A stretch of DNA of 64,000 nt from Candidatus Brockarchaeota archaeon (GCA_017601225.1 JAFNIX010000008.1:29022-93021), one strand, 5' to 3'; numbered from the stretch's first letter, positions 24,225 through 34,573 are shown. Numbers and translations are program-made. Notes: generated by a model from the sequence alone, not told the origin.

Positions 24225-26231
24225 TTACACTAGTAATCCTAACCATGCGGTCAACAGGTTAGTAAGGAACGAGCCTACGACTATGCCTAGAGCTATTGGT
24301 ACACCGTATCGCTCGTATACCTTGGCGCCGCCAATGCGCATGGTTGCCAGTTTTAACACGAAAGCACAAACCACCATAAAGTAGTTCCAATACATGTTTT
24401 GGCTTACAGCTAAGACAATACCCAATGGATGGAAAGGTATCCAGGTGAATATCGACCTCAACAAGGTGATGACGATTACCACAATAGCCCCGATGAAGAA
24501 GTTAGCATATGATCTCCATGCCGGCACATAGTCGGGAAGGAAGTTGTAAGTGCTTGGCCCATAGGACGGGTCGGAGGTCCCTGTCGTAAACCATATGTTC
24601 AATTGATCCATGCCTTGGCCGGGCCAAGAGAACGGCATGTTGTTTATGCCTTTCATGTAGACGACGGTTATTGTAGTAAATAGGTCGAACAGGTATGCAA
24701 GTGGGATTGCGATCAATACCCCCAGCAGAATGAACTTCTTGGGCACATTATAAGTTCCTCCGATCTTATAGCCTTCCATGACAGCACCTACAGTAGGCCC
24801 GTTAGCAGCATCCTGTATTAGACCGCCATGCAAATGACCGTTAAACCACATCCCTCTTGTATTTTCTGCACTACCCCATCCCCCGGGGAATGTTGATATC
24901 AAGGGGATGAATAGACCATTACTACTTCCATGAAACTCCCAGTAGATACCTGGCCAAGGTGTGAACTCTCCCCTTATTCTTATCGCAGCTATGAAGAAAA
25001 GAATGAGTTCAAAGATGATTAACGGAGTTACATAAGGAGCCCATCCGACAAGAGTATAGATAGCCATGAGCACGACCGCTGAGGTTATTAGGCAACCCCA
25101 AGCCACAGGATAGTTCTCTCCCCTCGCTTCTTCCGGCTCCTCCTTCCCTGAGATTTTGTTAGTGAAAGCGCGCAGCGAGAGAGACCAATACTTTCTCGTC
25201 AATAACAGATATGTTAGACCAAGACCCAGTACGGCACCATACATGAAGGGTGCGGCCATCGCCGGCCATCCTAAGCTAGCATAATACTGCGAATCTGGAG
25301 ACCATCCGGGTTGATCGGACATTAGTGGCGCGTAGCCAAGCCAGAACTCGATTGCAGGGATCACATCCCACCAGATGAACCCGAATAACGTCACGGAAAA
25401 CAGGACGCTGAGGGGAGCGAGATAGTTTAATGCTACCAGATACGGTACGAAGAGCAGTTTTATAGCGGAATTTGGAAGGCCAGGTATAACGTAGTTGGTT
25501 GTACCCCAGTAATCCCACCAGCTCCAGCCGGTGCCGGGCCATATGAGCCCTTGGATCGCCCCGATCTGAAGCAAGACACCTAATATTAGTCCGATAAGCA
25601 AGGCACGTCTCATAGTACGTTCACCACCCTCCTTGAATGCTTCAATAGTTTGAGTAGCTGCTACGCTATAGGGGAAAGTCAGCTTCTCGATTTCAACAAA
25701 GGGTTTTCTCAGTATTGTTGCCAAGCTTATCTGCATTATGAACACCATCAGGCCAACTAGGTAGTAGAAGACGAAGGGTGCAATCCATGCCGCCCACGGA
25801 ACTGCAACCCCACCCGTTAGAAGTTGCTGTGCATACTCGGGATGAGTCAAGTGCATGGGGCCCATCCATTCTGGAATCCTTTCAGTATAGGGCTTAAACC
25901 AGTCTCCAGTCCAGCTATACGTGGTTACCCAAGCAACTCCAAAGGGGACATGGTACGCCGTCCAACCTAGTGCAAGCGTTGTGGCTAAAATTGTCCAGAG
26001 CATCGCTTGGCCCTGGGGGCTCAGCCTCAGGGGCTTGGCGACAGCACCAATCAGTATGGCGATGACGAATATCGCGTAGACACCGCTAATATCGTATTGG
26101 TTGAGAACTGGTAGTGCAAACGCCCAAGCCTGTATCCATGAGAATACCAGAGCAATTATCAATATGGCGATGTTTTCCTTGGAGGTAAGGAAGCTCTTTA
26201 AAGACGCCTCCTTTTCAGACATTTTTACCAC
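24225..26231 (-). CDS. Polytopic OPT-like membrane transporter (DUF6785-type)
   Basis: A 668-residue integral membrane protein with more than a dozen hydrophobic segments spread over its whole length. The segment FVEIEKLTFPYSVAATQTIEAF corresponds to the LPFP region of the oligopeptide transporter (OPT) superfamily. The central part has long loops rich in Trp, Pro and Gly (FPGGWGSAENTRGMWFNGHLHGG). Relatives are usually annotated as DUF6784/DUF6785 proteins. The position among GH10 and GH106 genes suggests import of oligosaccharides or their derivatives, but OPT homology could also mean peptides or metal chelates. It has its own AT-rich promoter region at 26240-26290. Confidence 0.6.
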   Translation of the reverse strand: MVKMSEKEASLKSFLTSKENIAILIIALVFSWIQAWAFALPVLNQYDISGVYAIFVIAILIGAVAKPLRLSPQGQAMLWTILATTLALGWTAYHVPFGVAWVTTYSWTGDWFKPYTERIPEWMGPMHLTHPEYAQQLLTGGVAVPWAAWIAPFVFYYLVGLMVFIMQISLATILRKPFVEIEKLTFPYSVAATQTIEAFKEGGERTMRRALLIGLILGVLLQIGAIQGLIWPGTGWSWWDYWGTTNYVIPGLPNSAIKLLFVPYLVALNYLAPLSVLFSVTLFGFIWWDVIPAIEFWLGYAPLMSDQPGWSPDSQYYASLGWPAMAAPFMYGAVLGLGLTYLLLTRKYWSLSLRAFTNKISGKEEPEEARGENYPVAWGCLITSAVVLMAIYTLVGWAPYVTPLIIFELILFFIAAIRIRGEFTPWPGIYWEFHGSSNGLFIPLISTFPGGWGSAENTRGMWFNGHLHGGLIQDAANGPTVGAVMEGYKIGGTYNVPKKFILLGVLIAIPLAYLFDLFTTITVVYMKGINNMPFSWPGQGMDQLNIWFTTGTSDPSYGPSTYNFLPDYVPAWRSYANFFIGAIVVIVITLLRSIFTWIPFHPLGIVLAVSQNMYWNYFMVVCAFVLKLATMRIGGAKVYERYGVPIALGIVVGSFLTNLLTAWLGLLV

Positions 26232-26297
26232 CTTTTCAGGTTAAATGTTTTATGACTAATATATAAGTTTTTTATTTCGATTAAGCTTTTACGACGC

Positions 26298-28070
26298 TTA
26301 ATGACTTCCTATCTTGACTGTAACCTTACGTTCCGAATCTAACGCCACCTCTTCTCTTTTAAGCAAAACTCCGTTTTTCAAAACTTTAACCTCGTAGCGA
26401 CCCTTGAATCCCTTGAAGGAGCATTCTCCAGAACAGTCTGTTATAGATTCAGCATTCGTAGTCCAAGAATCAAGCAGTCTTTTCAACCTGAAGTAAGAGG
26501 TTTTAGGCGAACCGTCTTCACGGATAAGACCACCCCATGGAACAAAGCGTCTTTCATAGTCTGCCAGGTCAAACCAAGATATAGATATTACGCTTGGCTT
26601 GCTGAATGCAATAGTGTAGAATTGCTCGATCCAGTCTGCCTGTATTGACTCATTCCAAGGTTCATGCCAGTATCCCGCGCCTTCCACTTCTTTAGATATC
26701 GCTTTTTCATCTTCTGAAAAAGAAGAGGGGACGCCCAGCTCTGTTATATGAATTGGTTTTCCAAAGGTTGAATACTTGTCGATTAGCCGCGAAATCGTAA
26801 ACATGTCTCTGATGGAGAAGCCGCTTCCCAGTCCACCGAAGCCCATGTACAACTGTAATCCTATTGAATCATATGTGATCCTCCTTTTTTCAACCTCCTT
26901 TAAGAATTGGAAAGGAGTCAATAGCCTTCTTTTGGAGGGGCCTTCAGCCGTGCTTCCCCATGCAGCGTATTCTCCCCAGACGTTAGTAAAGTTTATCATA
27001 GTGTCAGCTTGAGGATCAATGCTTTTAACGCTGTTTATACCTATTTCCAGTAGTTCGATTTGCTGACACAATGAAAGCCCCATCACATTTCCCCACTCCG
27101 GCTCGTTATACACGTTCCAGATTTTGACTTTACCAGCGTATCTTTTGGCGACTTCCAAGCAGAGTTTCCTAAGCACTTCTTTCAACTCTTCGTAGCTTTT
27201 CGACTTAGCCCACTCTGGGACGCTCCATACGTGGAGCCAGATCAAGAGGTGCCCCCACACTCTTAAGCCGTTTTGCAACAGCCAATCTATAGCTTTATCA
27301 CGAATGCTCCACAAGTATTTTCCTTCCTCCGGCTCAAAAGTAGGCCAGAAGAAATTTACTGCTCCAGCGTTGAACAGTTCCTTGAAAATGCGTGAATATG
27401 TCTCCCTCAGCTTATCCTCAAGATTTTCCAGGAACCGAGCGTGACATGCGAAAAGAACATCGTGACTTATTTGCCGCACAACGACGCTGACATTTGGCAC
27501 TGGTCTATCCTCACTATCTAACACTTTGACCGTAAAATTAACCTTTCTGAACCTTTCTATGTCTGAAGCGGCGATTTCTAAGGCTAGTTTCTCTCCGGCC
27601 CAGAGGCTGTGATATAGCGATTTATCGGATAAAACTGCTAAGCTGCACTTGTCTGGCGCTGCTTCCGCACTCTTACAGCATTTTTCAGATTCTTCAAGAT
27701 GAGAGGCAACTTCTTTAGACACGTGGTAACCAGCGTCTACATATGCCCGATATGCCTTAAGAACCCTGTTCAAATGACTTCTAGCCAGCTCTAAGTTCAA
27801 GTTTATAATTGGATTTTCCTTGAGCCAGCTTAAGCTATACCCCTTGCCTTCATTATCCGCAGTCAGGATAAGCCTGCCAAATCCCTCGACCTCCCAGAGA
27901 GCATTTAGAAATATGGGTTGAGTTGTTAACGGGCATCGCAGCTCCTTCGACCCAGTTTCCTCGAAAGACATGTTGATCGGCTCATCCTCCAAGTCAGATG
28001 CGTAAATATATGGGACAAGGAAGAGTTCACCATTCTTGTTAAATGACCTGATTATCAGGCTTTGCGACAT
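26298..28070 (-). CDS. GH10 xylanase-like paralog without signal anchor
   Basis: A 590-residue paralog of the protein at 15275-17179, collinear from SFNKNGELFLVPYIYASD to the end and clearly similar throughout. E323 (YNEPEWG) and E444 (ITELGVP) are the predicted acid/base and nucleophile. Unlike the paralog it has no N-terminal membrane segment: it starts MSQSLIIRSFNK, so it should be cytoplasmic. A working idea is that the anchored copy cuts polymer outside and this one cuts imported oligomers. It shares the same unassigned N-terminal region and C-terminal small beta domain. Confidence 0.82.
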   Translation of the reverse strand: MSQSLIIRSFNKNGELFLVPYIYASDLEDEPINMSFEETGSKELRCPLTTQPIFLNALWEVEGFGRLILTADNEGKGYSLSWLKENPIINLNLELARSHLNRVLKAYRAYVDAGYHVSKEVASHLEESEKCCKSAEAAPDKCSLAVLSDKSLYHSLWAGEKLALEIAASDIERFRKVNFTVKVLDSEDRPVPNVSVVVRQISHDVLFACHARFLENLEDKLRETYSRIFKELFNAGAVNFFWPTFEPEEGKYLWSIRDKAIDWLLQNGLRVWGHLLIWLHVWSVPEWAKSKSYEELKEVLRKLCLEVAKRYAGKVKIWNVYNEPEWGNVMGLSLCQQIELLEIGINSVKSIDPQADTMINFTNVWGEYAAWGSTAEGPSKRRLLTPFQFLKEVEKRRITYDSIGLQLYMGFGGLGSGFSIRDMFTISRLIDKYSTFGKPIHITELGVPSSFSEDEKAISKEVEGAGYWHEPWNESIQADWIEQFYTIAFSKPSVISISWFDLADYERRFVPWGGLIREDGSPKTSYFRLKRLLDSWTTNAESITDCSGECSFKGFKGRYEVKVLKNGVLLKREEVALDSERKVTVKIGSH

Positions 28071-28133
28071 TATTCCATTCGACTGCTGCTCAACACGCTT
28101 AGGTTTAAAAATTTACCTGTCCTTTCTAGAAGT

Positions 28134-30029
28134 TTAGAATGGCAGGACCCAAGTCGACTTCTGGATTATGGCAACCGCTGTTGCCACTGCAACTACAATG
28201 CCCTCTCCCAATGTAAGGCCAGCGGCCGCTACCGCTTTGTTGCGCTCCCACCACTCTTCGCCCCCAACCCGCTTTAAAAACTGTCCAACAACGCCTCCAA
28301 TTAAAATTGTCATGGAGCTCCATATGGGGCTTGTTGCCCCAACTGCAAACGCCATGACAGAGAATGGAATATGCAGGAATTCGAAGACGAAGTATGCTAC
28401 TGAGGCTAAACCAAATGACTGGATAATGATCAAGGGATTGAATAAGGCCAGGGACTTGGAGGCCCATAGAGAAAACCATTGCGCGTTCACTGGGAATTGC
28501 ACATTTGTATAGGGGTATGTTGACGAAGGAATAGGAGCTATGTTCCATAAAGCCTGTGTAAAAAGAATGCCCAAAATGGTGGCCAGGGGGAAAGTAAAGA
28601 AGTATGCTTTCACGTAGCTAGATATGGAGGTTCCTGTCAACTCGCATATCTTAAAGTTTTGACACCAACCCGCACCGTAGTTTGTCGTCACTAGATAACT
28701 GCTTGCAAACCAGATTCGCGGATTCGACGAGAAAACTGTGAAGAGACCCTGTGTAACATAAAGGGAATTCATATCCAGTGAAACACCAATCTCACCGAGA
28801 GACCTTGCACTTATTAGATTGATTATGAATACCCAGATCACGCTGATGAAAAGTAGAATTACTAAAGGAAAGCTCGGATCCAGCAAGTAAACCAGTATCG
28901 CAGAACCAGCTGTAGCCAGTATGTAGATCGCGATCAAAGCGTAGAACGACATCCCGGTTTCACTTTTCCTCATCAAGTAAACCGCACGAAGACCCCTTAT
29001 CAAAGTTTCAGGTCTCCTCAAAACAGGGATAAGACCCCCTGCCAAAGCCAACCCTATTAATACACTAGCCCACACATACAGGTTTGAGCGTACATACGCC
29101 TCTTGAACCTGCATTCCGAAGACCCAGTCCTTGAAAATTCCTCTGGTAGCTTCTAACGGGCTCTCCGGGCTGGTCAGCCAGTTGCCTAGAAAATACAGCG
29201 AGAAAGACCCGACGAACATGCTCACTATTGCTGTGAAAGGCATTATAAGACCGTAACTCAGTGTTATGATATCAGTCGCTATTGCTAGAGAGGCTCCGGG
29301 CGTTAGCTTTTCAACGAACCTTGTCAGGTCTATCCAAGGATATGGCACGAGCGAAGACCCGTATACTATTATTGGTACAAAAACAAGTATGCTGTAAAAT
29401 TGGCCTATCGCCGCCGACAGTATGAGCGTCCGCATCATGTCCGGCGGTCTCTCCGATAAGGCTAGGCTTGTGTCTGCACCCACACGGGCCATGGGGAAAG
29501 GCAGGTTTTCGGTTACAACGTATATGTGCCTGCAAATGTAACCCATAGTTAGGTCTGTCAACCTCCAGAGAAGCCCTGCAATCAAGGTTAATGCGAAAGG
29601 CATTGCCCACTCATAGTTGAAAAACGTTCTCAGGTTTAGTAGCTCCTTAGCGTTTAACGGAGCCCACCAGAACGGTATGTAATCAGCTAGTCGGAACGCT
29701 TTTGCTATTGGGCTTGTAGCATACCATGCTCTATATATCATTCCTATCGGGAAACCGAGTCCGACTTCCCAAGCAATCTGAGATGTCATCGCCCAGATTA
29801 AGAAGACCTCCTGCTTCGTAAGCTTCTTACCCCACATTCGGGATACTTCTACAAACAGTAAAAGGCTTGCATACCTCAAGCCTAGATCTAACATCATGCC
29901 GGAAGACAATTGAAGCCAAAGATGAGCGGGAAGAAGAACGATCGCAGCATACACTATGGCGAGAACCGTCCTCCAAGTGAACCCGCTCCGGAGGCTTAAT
30001 TCACCTGATTCAGAATCATCCATGCTCAT
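28134..30029 (-). CDS. Second OPT-like membrane transporter
   Basis: A 631-residue polytopic membrane protein related in plan to the one at 24225-26231. The segment YVVTENLPFPMARVGADTSLA is the OPT-type LPFP motif. About 14 hydrophobic segments are visible, with an acidic N-terminus (MSMDDSESGE). Its start overlaps the stop of the M28/FtsX fusion gene by four bases, so the two are one transcription unit and may form a complex at the membrane. The cargo is unknown. Two divergent copies in one locus suggest heteromeric transport or two substrates. Confidence 0.6.
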   Translation of the reverse strand: MSMDDSESGELSLRSGFTWRTVLAIVYAAIVLLPAHLWLQLSSGMMLDLGLRYASLLLFVEVSRMWGKKLTKQEVFLIWAMTSQIAWEVGLGFPIGMIYRAWYATSPIAKAFRLADYIPFWWAPLNAKELLNLRTFFNYEWAMPFALTLIAGLLWRLTDLTMGYICRHIYVVTENLPFPMARVGADTSLALSERPPDMMRTLILSAAIGQFYSILVFVPIIVYGSSLVPYPWIDLTRFVEKLTPGASLAIATDIITLSYGLIMPFTAIVSMFVGSFSLYFLGNWLTSPESPLEATRGIFKDWVFGMQVQEAYVRSNLYVWASVLIGLALAGGLIPVLRRPETLIRGLRAVYLMRKSETGMSFYALIAIYILATAGSAILVYLLDPSFPLVILLFISVIWVFIINLISARSLGEIGVSLDMNSLYVTQGLFTVFSSNPRIWFASSYLVTTNYGAGWCQNFKICELTGTSISSYVKAYFFTFPLATILGILFTQALWNIAPIPSSTYPYTNVQFPVNAQWFSLWASKSLALFNPLIIIQSFGLASVAYFVFEFLHIPFSVMAFAVGATSPIWSSMTILIGGVVGQFLKRVGGEEWWERNKAVAAAGLTLGEGIVVAVATAVAIIQKSTWVLPF

Positions 30030-33000
30030 GTGTCGCTCACCCCCATGATGCTCCTACCCCTTTTAATATACTCTTCTCTCTCTTCCTGTCTAAGGGTTCT
30101 CCATATTAGTAGTTGCTTCCTGATGCTGTTGACAAACAAAAAGTTTGACCTTTTCCATGTTCCCTCGATGCCTGATAGACGCACAGTATGAATAATGAAA
30201 TCATACTTCTGCCTAACATCGTCGAGGCTCGCAATCAAGTAAACATCCTGTGTCAAACCTTGATCGTAGGGGGGCAAATTAATCCTAGACTTAACTCCTT
30301 TATATGTGTTGGTTCCATGCTGTATGTCGGTGATCACAGTGTCGGAACTCACGAAGCTGCCAACTCCTTCTCTACTATGGGAGCTTATGAACTCGTGAAT
30401 AAACGCCAGAACCCCTGGTAGCTCCTCAGGCGGACTTGAGAATGGCAAGGGTATAGTCCACTCTGTGCCTTGTGGTTTCGTAGTTACCTTCCACTTTCGC
30501 TCTAAAGAGGGGGTTACGAGTCGTGCAGCTTTCCGAACCGGCAAGAGTGAAGCCGCTATCGTGGACAATATAGTCATTGACAACACTATTATGATAACGC
30601 TGGACGAGTAGTTCAAAACGACGCCTGGCATGACATTGAATTTTTGCGTAGCCGAAATGCCGATAACACCGAGAATGTAGCCTAAAGTGGCACTTATAAT
30701 AGCGTAATCAATTATTTCAGCCAAGAACATGAAGGATACGTGAAGCGGCGATAATCCGATTGCGCTCAATGTCCCGATTTCCCTAGTTCGCTCTTCTATG
30801 ATTCCTAGCATCATGTTGAAAACTGCAAACATACATATCGCGAGCAGTATAAAGATATTCTGTATGCCCAGAAGCGATATTGCGATGTATGTAGAAGCTT
30901 GCTTAACAGGACCCCCAGTAGTACCATAATAGGGATTCAGAGAGAGTTCTAATGCTAGACGTCTGGCACAATCTTCAATCAGGCTTGAATCATCAAATTC
31001 TAAAGCCACTATGGTTGGGTTTCCGCCAAGCCTTATGCTTGTGCCATATGGAATAAGCATAACTAAACTTGGCTCCAAGCTCATCTGCCCCGGCTTCGTC
31101 ACGTCTATTGGCAGAATACTTCTCCCATCCAAATCCTTGATTGACTTTATCAAGCTGTCATCAAAGAAGCCTATGACGGTGAAGCTACTTCCCTGCAATT
31201 TCACCATATCGCCCTGCTTGACGTTTAGACTCCTTCCCAAGCTTTCACTCAAGATGCACACTTGAGCGTTCTCCTGAACAGGTAGGAACCAGAAGCTGTT
31301 GTTTTTCAGGAGGAAGGGGAGATAGCTTTTGATTAAAGGGTCGTTAGATGAAACGCCTAGGATTGCACCTATGAAAGAAGTTCCTGACTCGCTGTTTAAC
31401 TCGAAGGCGGATGCAGCACTCATACCACCTCCTGAAACGCCGCGTTGTACAAGTCTAGGATATAACCAGACTCTAGCATGTACAGTGGCAGAGCCATTCA
31501 GAATTTCCGACAAATCCTGTATAATTCTTGGGCTAAAGGGTTGCCAACCTTCATTTCGCAACATTATCCCAGAGTACGGAGAGTCTCCACCTACTGCTAT
31601 CTCTTTATACATAATAACTGAAGGAAGTGAGGTGAGCGCTGTCAAGGAGAATACTGTGAGAATCAGCGATACGCATGTTAATATGGTTCTCGTCTTCCTC
31701 TTCCGCATATTTTCCACACCCATCGAGAAAGCTACGAGGGCAGCGCTAGTTCGACTCATCTCGGCGAAATGAAGACCCATGGTCTTCTTTCTAAATTGTT
31801 TAATGTAATCTCCGAGTAAACCTAGTAGAATCATCTCAACCGGTAAAAGTAGAATGGCGGAAACAAATCCAACAAGCACCATCATTGTGCTTGACGCCAA
31901 GTGGAAACCAGGATGAAACAGGAAAAGAATAATTATTAACGTTGAGAAGACGCTTATGGTGGTAAGCAACCTCTTTAACGCTGTCATAGGGCTGCCAAAC
32001 AGTAGGGCAGCCAACAATATTGATGCTGGGATCAATAGGGCTGAGAAGAAGGTGATTGTGTTTATTATGTCATCGTAGAATTGACGGCTATATGAGTACG
32101 CTAAAAACTCATATTCCCAAGCCGTCTTAAGCATTGCTTTGAACACGCTGTAACGAAGCTCGCCGAGTTTTTCTATTGCAGACATTAAGATTCTTCGAGC
32201 CTCAGCGTGAAAAGGCTCAGCCAGCATACTGTGCACGTTAAACGATGACGTCGTCCCGAGGCGTTCCTCAACTAAACTGCTTATGCTTAAGATGTTTTCC
32301 AGAAGCGAATTATGAATTATTATTTGCTCTCCCCTTTTGAGGATATATCCCGAACTCCTGTTATTCAATATGACGTTAGGGTACGCGGACTGAGCATTAC
32401 TCCAAATCACTTCAACCTTCTCCTCAACGGGTACGTGAACAGTAATCACGTTAGACGTAGAGGAGGCTGAGACAAACTGGAAATCGCTGGGAACATGGCC
32501 AGTAGCCTTATACACAATGTTCGAGGCCATTATTCCGGCCAATGATTGCTCGTTGATTAACTCTCTTTTTAAAGGATTACGGTATTGGTACTCCAATAAG
32601 TCAAACAGAACGATTGTTCCACAGTCAAAAACTGCAGCACGATCAACGGTGTATGTTCCATTATTTATCATGTAAGACCTGTGAGGGGATCCGTATCGCC
32701 CAAAGTCAGGAGCTGCCAGTACGCTACCATCCAAGCTTATGATGTATGGCTCTACTGATAAAAAGGAGGCAGTGATTTGCCCCACTGCCGAAGTATATTG
32801 TGTCGTGTACCACCAAGTAGTTATTGTCGGCACGCCATGTATTATGAAGGAGCCATCTTCATCCGGCTTAAGAATCATGTCAAACAGCAATGGATATGTG
32901 CTTGACGGATGATACAAATATACGTGGATCAAGACGGATGCGTCTGGGCCATATTCTTCTAAGAGAACAGTTTTGTTTAAAACCTTGTACCAAGCAGTCT

Positions 33001-34573
33001 TAAAATCATACTTGACAACTTTCCCCGTTAGTGTGGCGAAGCCAGCACCACCATTGGATTGCGAATACCTTGTCGGCACGGAATTGGGGTGCAGCGGTAT
33101 ATCATCCAAGCCAATTATATTACTAGCAAGAGACAGAACAATCTCTGATTGCCAAGACAAGTCGCCAAAATCCACAGTATCTACAGTGTCGAATGGCGTT
33201 CTCCAGTACTCCCTTCTATCGTAAGATGTGAAGATGGTGAATCCGGTTCCTCCAGCTTGGTTATATGCTTCATGGTCAAACTTGAATGGAAAGGGCATAT
33301 ATGCCTCCCAAGCACCGTGAACAGGATAATCGGTTAGCGAGTTATCAATGTAATTGCCCAATTCACCCATGCCGAGCATTACTTTGTTGTTTATCACGTT
33401 GTAAATCCCCTCTAGCCTGTTAATCGCAGTCAACCCTCCGGCCCCGCCGCCTGCTGCCAGATAATAGTTGTATGCCCATCCGGCATACGCAAGCGCTATT
33501 CTCCTCCCCCTGACTCCAAGATCCACCCCAATAAAGAGCCTTATTTCCCTCGATATTCTCTCGAAGTTTGCCTCTACGAATTCACGAGCTCCTGCCAGGT
33601 TCTGATGGTAACCGGATAGAAATGCGAACAATATTGTTCTCTTGGGGGTGAACGTTGAGAAAAACCTAGCCAACTCAAGTAATAATGCGGTATTCATCGC
33701 TTCCCTCGCACCGGGCGCTTTTTCCAGAACGACCGACGAGGCATCTACGTGTGTCGCTAAAACTATAATCTCGCTTTTATATTGCGAGAAATCCTCTCCC
33801 GGAACTAAAGCAAATATGTTCTCCGCCTCAACTTCGCGCCAGACTACAGTTGACTTCAGCAGGATTTCATTATCTTTAGACTGGGCTATTTCAAGGAGCC
33901 TTTCAGCAGTGCGGCCCTCTACATACACTCTGGGGAAATTGAAAGGAACGTTTAACCTTTTATATTGAGCCTCTTGCCATGTGATGGGGCTCCTAGAGAA
34001 AAACACGACCGCCCGCACCCCCAGAGAAGCTGCTGTTACCCACTCGTCTTGGCTATCCATATCCATTAGCAGGATACTGCCGTTCAACGGTTTTCCATCA
34101 AAATCCCTGATTCCAGTCCCCGCATAGACTAGCGGGCCTCTGATGCCTTCTGGAGGGGTTGAGGATAATGCAACCAGATTAGGTTCAAGTGGGAATGCTT
34201 TAAAAACTTCCCCCGAAGAGGTTGTTATGTTCGCACCCATACTTATTGGAACAAGAACCTTGAACCTTTGGTAACTGGGCTCCAAACCGCAGGATTTCAA
34301 CACTGCTTTAACATATTCGAGTGTAGAATAGTATCCCGAATACCCGGTCATTCTGGAGGAATAACCAGCCATAGCACTTGTATGAGTAATAATGTTAGAC
34401 AGGTTTAGTTTAACACTAGTTAGAGAAGCATGGCCATTTATAGCATTACCATAGTACTCATAATTCTTGTTGCAGCAGAAAGAGTTCAAAGCTGGCGAGG
34501 TAACAGTACTTATTGTCAGCATAATAATGGAAACTACGAGTATGACCAAGATTTTGGCGCTGGATTTTTCCAT
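30026..34573 (-). CDS. M28-peptidase-like ectodomain fused to FtsX-type permease
   Basis: A 1515-residue fusion. A signal or anchor segment (AKILVILVVSIIMLTIS) is followed by a PA-like domain and an M28 peptidase-like domain (about 260-480). The metal site is partly degenerate: HVDA is kept, the G-A-N-D-N block reads GAREAMN, and the E-E block reads YHQ in FLSGYHQNLAG. After a linker come three helices (about 830-920), an FtsX unit, a MacB-like ectodomain, and the signature IIEERTREIGTLSAIGLSPLHV with the last helices. The frame is open to 34621, but TATA at 34598-34607 sets the ATG at 34573. No ABC ATPase is adjacent. It is coupled to the transporter downstream. Confidence 0.72.
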   Translation of the reverse strand: MEKSSAKILVILVVSIIMLTISTVTSPALNSFCCNKNYEYYGNAINGHASLTSVKLNLSNIITHTSAMAGYSSRMTGYSGYYSTLEYVKAVLKSCGLEPSYQRFKVLVPISMGANITTSSGEVFKAFPLEPNLVALSSTPPEGIRGPLVYAGTGIRDFDGKPLNGSILLMDMDSQDEWVTAASLGVRAVVFFSRSPITWQEAQYKRLNVPFNFPRVYVEGRTAERLLEIAQSKDNEILLKSTVVWREVEAENIFALVPGEDFSQYKSEIIVLATHVDASSVVLEKAPGAREAMNTALLLELARFFSTFTPKRTILFAFLSGYHQNLAGAREFVEANFERISREIRLFIGVDLGVRGRRIALAYAGWAYNYYLAAGGGAGGLTAINRLEGIYNVINNKVMLGMGELGNYIDNSLTDYPVHGAWEAYMPFPFKFDHEAYNQAGGTGFTIFTSYDRREYWRTPFDTVDTVDFGDLSWQSEIVLSLASNIIGLDDIPLHPNSVPTRYSQSNGGAGFATLTGKVVKYDFKTAWYKVLNKTVLLEEYGPDASVLIHVYLYHPSSTYPLLFDMILKPDEDGSFIIHGVPTITTWWYTTQYTSAVGQITASFLSVEPYIISLDGSVLAAPDFGRYGSPHRSYMINNGTYTVDRAAVFDCGTIVLFDLLEYQYRNPLKRELINEQSLAGIMASNIVYKATGHVPSDFQFVSASSTSNVITVHVPVEEKVEVIWSNAQSAYPNVILNNRSSGYILKRGEQIIIHNSLLENILSISSLVEERLGTTSSFNVHSMLAEPFHAEARRILMSAIEKLGELRYSVFKAMLKTAWEYEFLAYSYSRQFYDDIINTITFFSALLIPASILLAALLFGSPMTALKRLLTTISVFSTLIIILFLFHPGFHLASSTMMVLVGFVSAILLLPVEMILLGLLGDYIKQFRKKTMGLHFAEMSRTSAALVAFSMGVENMRKRKTRTILTCVSLILTVFSLTALTSLPSVIMYKEIAVGGDSPYSGIMLRNEGWQPFSPRIIQDLSEILNGSATVHARVWLYPRLVQRGVSGGGMSAASAFELNSESGTSFIGAILGVSSNDPLIKSYLPFLLKNNSFWFLPVQENAQVCILSESLGRSLNVKQGDMVKLQGSSFTVIGFFDDSLIKSIKDLDGRSILPIDVTKPGQMSLEPSLVMLIPYGTSIRLGGNPTIVALEFDDSSLIEDCARRLALELSLNPYYGTTGGPVKQASTYIAISLLGIQNIFILLAICMFAVFNMMLGIIEERTREIGTLSAIGLSPLHVSFMFLAEIIDYAIISATLGYILGVIGISATQKFNVMPGVVLNYSSSVIIIVLSMTILSTIAASLLPVRKAARLVTPSLERKWKVTTKPQGTEWTIPLPFSSPPEELPGVLAFIHEFISSHSREGVGSFVSSDTVITDIQHGTNTYKGVKSRINLPPYDQGLTQDVYLIASLDDVRQKYDFIIHTVRLSGIEGTWKRSNFLFVNSIRKQLLIWRTLRQEEREEYIKRGRSIMGVSDT

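Noticed and set aside
20082..25170. GCGCGC hexamers inside genes (about 20082 and 25166)
   Set aside because: They lack the TAG...CTA arms and lie within intact coding sequence, so I do not count them as palindrome-family members.
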